Part shown: in pieces, positions 5,506 through 7,258 of the stretch
How positions within the stretch are numbered: position 1 is the first letter of the stretch
How the letters are laid out: every line of letters starts with the position of its first letter
From: Pseudomonadota bacterium
GTDB taxonomy: Bacteria > Pseudomonadota > Alphaproteobacteria > UBA8366 > JADFVY01
Length of the DNA stretch: 7,258 nucleotides
Direction: 5' to 3'
Assembly (NCBI GenBank): GCA_030671915.1
Contig: DAOVHN010000122.1
Span: forward strand, 1-7,258
Made by a program: the position numbers and the translations under genes
Notes under the pieces: generated by a model
What the model was told of the DNA's origin: nothing
The model's database searches: none
The model's input: the letters and a program-made list of their open reading frames with translations, nothing else

Positions 5506-7026
5506 ATGAACCTGGCTTCATTGCTCGATCGCGCGGGGCGCGGTTTCGCCGGCAGGCCGGCGCTGGCGCTCGGTGAGCGGGTTATTTGCGATTACCGGGC
5601 GCTGGCCGGGCGCGTGGCTGTGCTGGCGGCCAATCTGCGCGGACGGCTGGGACTCGCGCCTGGCGACCGAGTGGCGCTGATCATGAAAAACTGCCCGGAG
5701 TATGCCGAATTGATGTTCGCCTGCTGGCACGCCGGGCTGATCGTCGTGCCGGTCAACGCCAAGCTGGCGGCGGCAGAGTTCCAGTACATACTCGACCATA
5801 GCGGCGCGCGTGTCTGTTTCACGACCCCGGACCTGGCGGCGACGGTGGGCGCGCTGACCGGCCCGCGAGCAGTAATTGAGATGGGCGGCGCGGAGTGGCG
5901 GCGGATGGGCAAGGGCGACGGCATGGGCGTCGCATCCACGGAGGCCGACGACATTGCCTGGCTGTTTTATACCAGCGGCACCACCGGCCGACCCAAGGGG
6001 GCGATGCTGACTCACCGCAACCTCTTCGCCATGACATGGGGCTATTTCGCCGATGTGGACGCCATCGCGCCCGGTGATGCCATCCTGCACGCCGCGCCGA
6101 TGTCGCACGGCTCCGGCATCTACATCATCCCGCATGTGGCCGCCGGCGCGGCGCAGGTCATCCCCGAATCCGGCGGGTTCGAGCCGGACGAGATGTTTCG
6201 CCTGTTTGCCGCCCACGGCGGCGTCGCCATGTTCGCCGCGCCCACCATGGTCCATCGGCTGGTCGCGGCGGCCGAGGCCGCCGACCCCGACCTTTCGGGT
6301 CTCAAGACTATTATCTATGGCGGCGGGCCGATGTATGTCGAGGACTGCAAGCGCGCCATCGGGGTGCTGGGCGACCGGTTGGCGCAGATCTACGGCCAGG
6401 GCGAAAGCCCGATGACCATCACCTCGCTGGCGAAACACCGCTTCCCCAAGGCCGGCGAGCCCCGGTTCGGGGAACGGCTGGCCTCGGTCGGCATGCCGTT
6501 TGGTATCGTCGATGTCCGGATGGTGGACGGCGACGGCACCCCGTTGCCGCCGGGCGAGGCCGGCGAAATCCTGGTGCGTGGCGATTCCGTGATGCGCGGC
6601 TATTGGGACAACGCCGAAGCCACCGCCGAGACCCTGCGCGGCGGCTGGCTGCATACCGGCGATGTTGGCGCCTTCGACGAGGATGGTTACCTGACGCTGA
6701 TGGATCGCAGCAAGGACGTCATCATTTCCGGGGGAACCAACATCTATCCGCGCGAGGTCGAGGAAGTGCTGCTGCGGCATCCGGGTGTGAGCGAGGTCTC
6801 GGTCATCGGCAAGCCCGACCCCGACTGGGGCGAAAGCGTGCTGGCCTTCGTGGTCGCCGAACCGGGCTGCGAGATCAAGATGGAGGAACTCGATCAGCTT
6901 TGTCTCGCCCGCATCGCCCGATTCAAGCGGCCAAAGGAATACCGTTTCCTCGATTCTCTGCCGAAAAACAACTACGGAAAAGTGCTGAAAACCGAGCTGC
7001 GGCAACTGCTTAACGACAACCGCTAA
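5506..7026 (+). CDS. AMP-forming acyl-CoA synthetase (FadD-like ligase)
   Basis: This 506-residue member of the ANL adenylate-forming superfamily activates a carboxylic acid with ATP to an acyl-AMP and transfers it to CoA. Motifs in order: P-loop YTSGTTGRPKG (155-165), YGGGP (271-275), A5 YGQGE (296-300), the A7 ATP-binding Asp in WLHTGDVG (381-388), the hinge and A8 region DRSKDVIISGGTNIYPREVEE (400-420) and the A10 catalytic lysine Lys492 in PKNNYGKVLK. Length is normal and no active-site residue seems lost. The usual Thr of the YGxTE motif is Gly here, which as I recall occurs in a known subgroup. No transmembrane segment is present, so it should be cytosolic. The acyl substrate cannot be read from sequence; fatty or aromatic acids are both possible. 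ATG 5506 is chosen because GGGAG (5496-5500) lies five bases upstream; an in-frame GTG at 5494 has no such site. Confidence 0.93.
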   Translation: MNLASLLDRAGRGFAGRPALALGERVICDYRALAGRVAVLAANLRGRLGLAPGDRVALIMKNCPEYAELMFACWHAGLIVVPVNAKLAAAEFQYILDHSGARVCFTTPDLAATVGALTGPRAVIEMGGAEWRRMGKGDGMGVASTEADDIAWLFYTSGTTGRPKGAMLTHRNLFAMTWGYFADVDAIAPGDAILHAAPMSHGSGIYIIPHVAAGAAQVIPESGGFEPDEMFRLFAAHGGVAMFAAPTMVHRLVAAAEAADPDLSGLKTIIYGGGPMYVEDCKRAIGVLGDRLAQIYGQGESPMTITSLAKHRFPKAGEPRFGERLASVGMPFGIVDVRMVDGDGTPLPPGEAGEILVRGDSVMRGYWDNAEATAETLRGGWLHTGDVGAFDEDGYLTLMDRSKDVIISGGTNIYPREVEEVLLRHPGVSEVSVIGKPDPDWGESVLAFVVAEPGCEIKMEELDQLCLARIARFKRPKEYRFLDSLPKNNYGKVLKTELRQLLNDNR

Positions 7027-7044
7027 AATCTTGCATTTTTCCGC

Positions 7045-7058
7045 GACGGAATTCCGTC
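7045..7058. repeat. Perfect 14-bp palindrome GACGGAATTCCGTC
   Basis: GACGGAA is followed directly by its reverse complement, 18 bases after the ligase stop. As RNA it could form a five-pair stem with an AATT loop, but the T run (7036-7040) lies before it and none follows, so it is a poor terminator. It could be an operator for the downstream EF-hand gene. The function is unproven. Confidence 0.4.
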
Positions 7059-7067
7059 TGTCCCCGC

Positions 7068-7102
7068 GTTCAAGGGTCATTGGTTCAACGATCCCTTGGA
7101 AC
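7068..7102 (+). promoter_or_regulatory. Extended hairpin in the EF-hand gene leader
   Basis: GTTCAAGGG (7068-7076) pairs with CCCTTG-G-AAC (7093-7102) with one bulged G. The stem continues as TC:GA past a bulged T and, after one mismatch, TTG:CAA, closing on the loop GTT. That is about 14 pairs. The hairpin ends three bases before the Shine-Dalgarno GAAGGAG (7106-7112) and has no T tract. It may stabilise the mRNA or control translation. Confidence 0.4.
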
Positions 7103-7119
7103 ATTGAAGGAGACAGACA

Positions 7120-7258
7120 ATGAAAATTCGCAGCACCCTTATCGCCCTGGCGATCTCGGCGGCGCTTCCCGGCATCGCGCTGGCGGCGACCGGCGGGGGT
7201 AACGGCCATCAGGGCATGAAGGACCGCTTCGACCGGCTGGACCAGGACGGCAACGGCC
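7120..7258 (+). CDS. Secreted EF-hand protein, N-terminal part (runs off right edge)
   Basis: Forty-six codons are visible. Residues 1-22 form a Sec signal peptide: basic MKIR, a hydrophobic core and the cleavage site ALA before Ala23. A Gly-rich stretch follows, then MKDRFDRLDQDGNG (33-46), which is the entering helix and the first half of a canonical calcium-binding EF-hand loop (D-x-D-x-N-G). The ATG has GAAGGAG (7106-7112) seven bases upstream. Proteins of this sort in proteobacteria are usually small, periplasmic and carry two to four EF hands, so more hands probably lie outside the window. The gene follows the ligase on the same strand after 93 bases containing two inverted repeats, so it probably has its own control. 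I cannot say whether it belongs to the sigma factor's regulon. Confidence 0.85.
   Translation, partial: MKIRSTLIALAISAALPGIALAATGGGNGHQGMKDRFDRLDQDGNG

Noticed and set aside
4512..5507. A 331-codon minus-strand frame across the anti-sigma gene
   Set aside because: It is a shadow of the sigma/anti-sigma coding sequence with no recognisable domain; the plus-strand genes are clearly real.
7048..7070. GGAAT...CGTT as an EcfG-type promoter for the EF-hand gene
   Set aside because: The spacing between GGAAT and CGTT is 14 bases, shorter than the 16-17 usual for that promoter class, and the GGAAT is part of the palindrome.
5518..7209. A 563-codon open frame on the minus strand antisense to the ligase and EF-hand leader
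   Set aside because: It mirrors the codon bias of a GC-rich gene. The protein is low-complexity, rich in His, Gly, Arg and Gln and has no family motifs, while the plus strand encodes an intact ligase.

Overview
This GC-rich window has dense coding on both strands and short intergenic gaps. The mix of genes points to an alphaproteobacterium, possibly Rhodospirillales-like: a multi-PAS sensor, a DUF3775 protein, a YcaD-type MFS transporter, an ECF sigma factor with a membrane anti-sigma factor, an AMP-forming acyl-CoA ligase and a secreted EF-hand protein. The lineage is inferred from gene content and codon use only. I see no mobile element, CRISPR array, tRNA or rRNA.

Left half, all minus strand: (1) positions 1-1958 hold the N-terminal 652 residues of a protein with five PAS domains. 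It starts at GTG and runs off the left edge before any output domain. (2) A 206-bp gap precedes an acidic 136-residue DUF3775 protein (2165-2575). (3) A further 83 bp upstream is an MFS permease (2659-3963) whose start is fixed by a strong Shine-Dalgarno.

Positions 3964-4131 form a divergent control region with a bulged 10-bp inverted repeat, a perfect 12-bp palindrome and several GGGAA motifs. Right half, all plus strand: an ECF sigma factor (best start TTG 4132) overlaps by ATGA a one-TM anti-sigma factor (to 5435) that lacks cysteine and so has no zinc-binding ZAS motif. After a 70-bp gap with a sigma70-like promoter and a symmetrical site over the ribosome-binding site comes an acyl-CoA ligase (5506-7026). 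A 93-bp leader with two inverted repeats then precedes a secreted EF-hand protein (7120 to the right edge).

Reading: the sigma/anti-sigma pair is a transmembrane signalling unit, and its promoter region is shared with the divergent transporter, which could be a target. The ligase appears to have its own promoter and perhaps its own repressor site. The PAS protein is a separate sensory unit. All component families are known. The least explained parts are the intergenic symmetric elements, the signal sensed by the anti-sigma factor, and the unseen output domain of the PAS protein.
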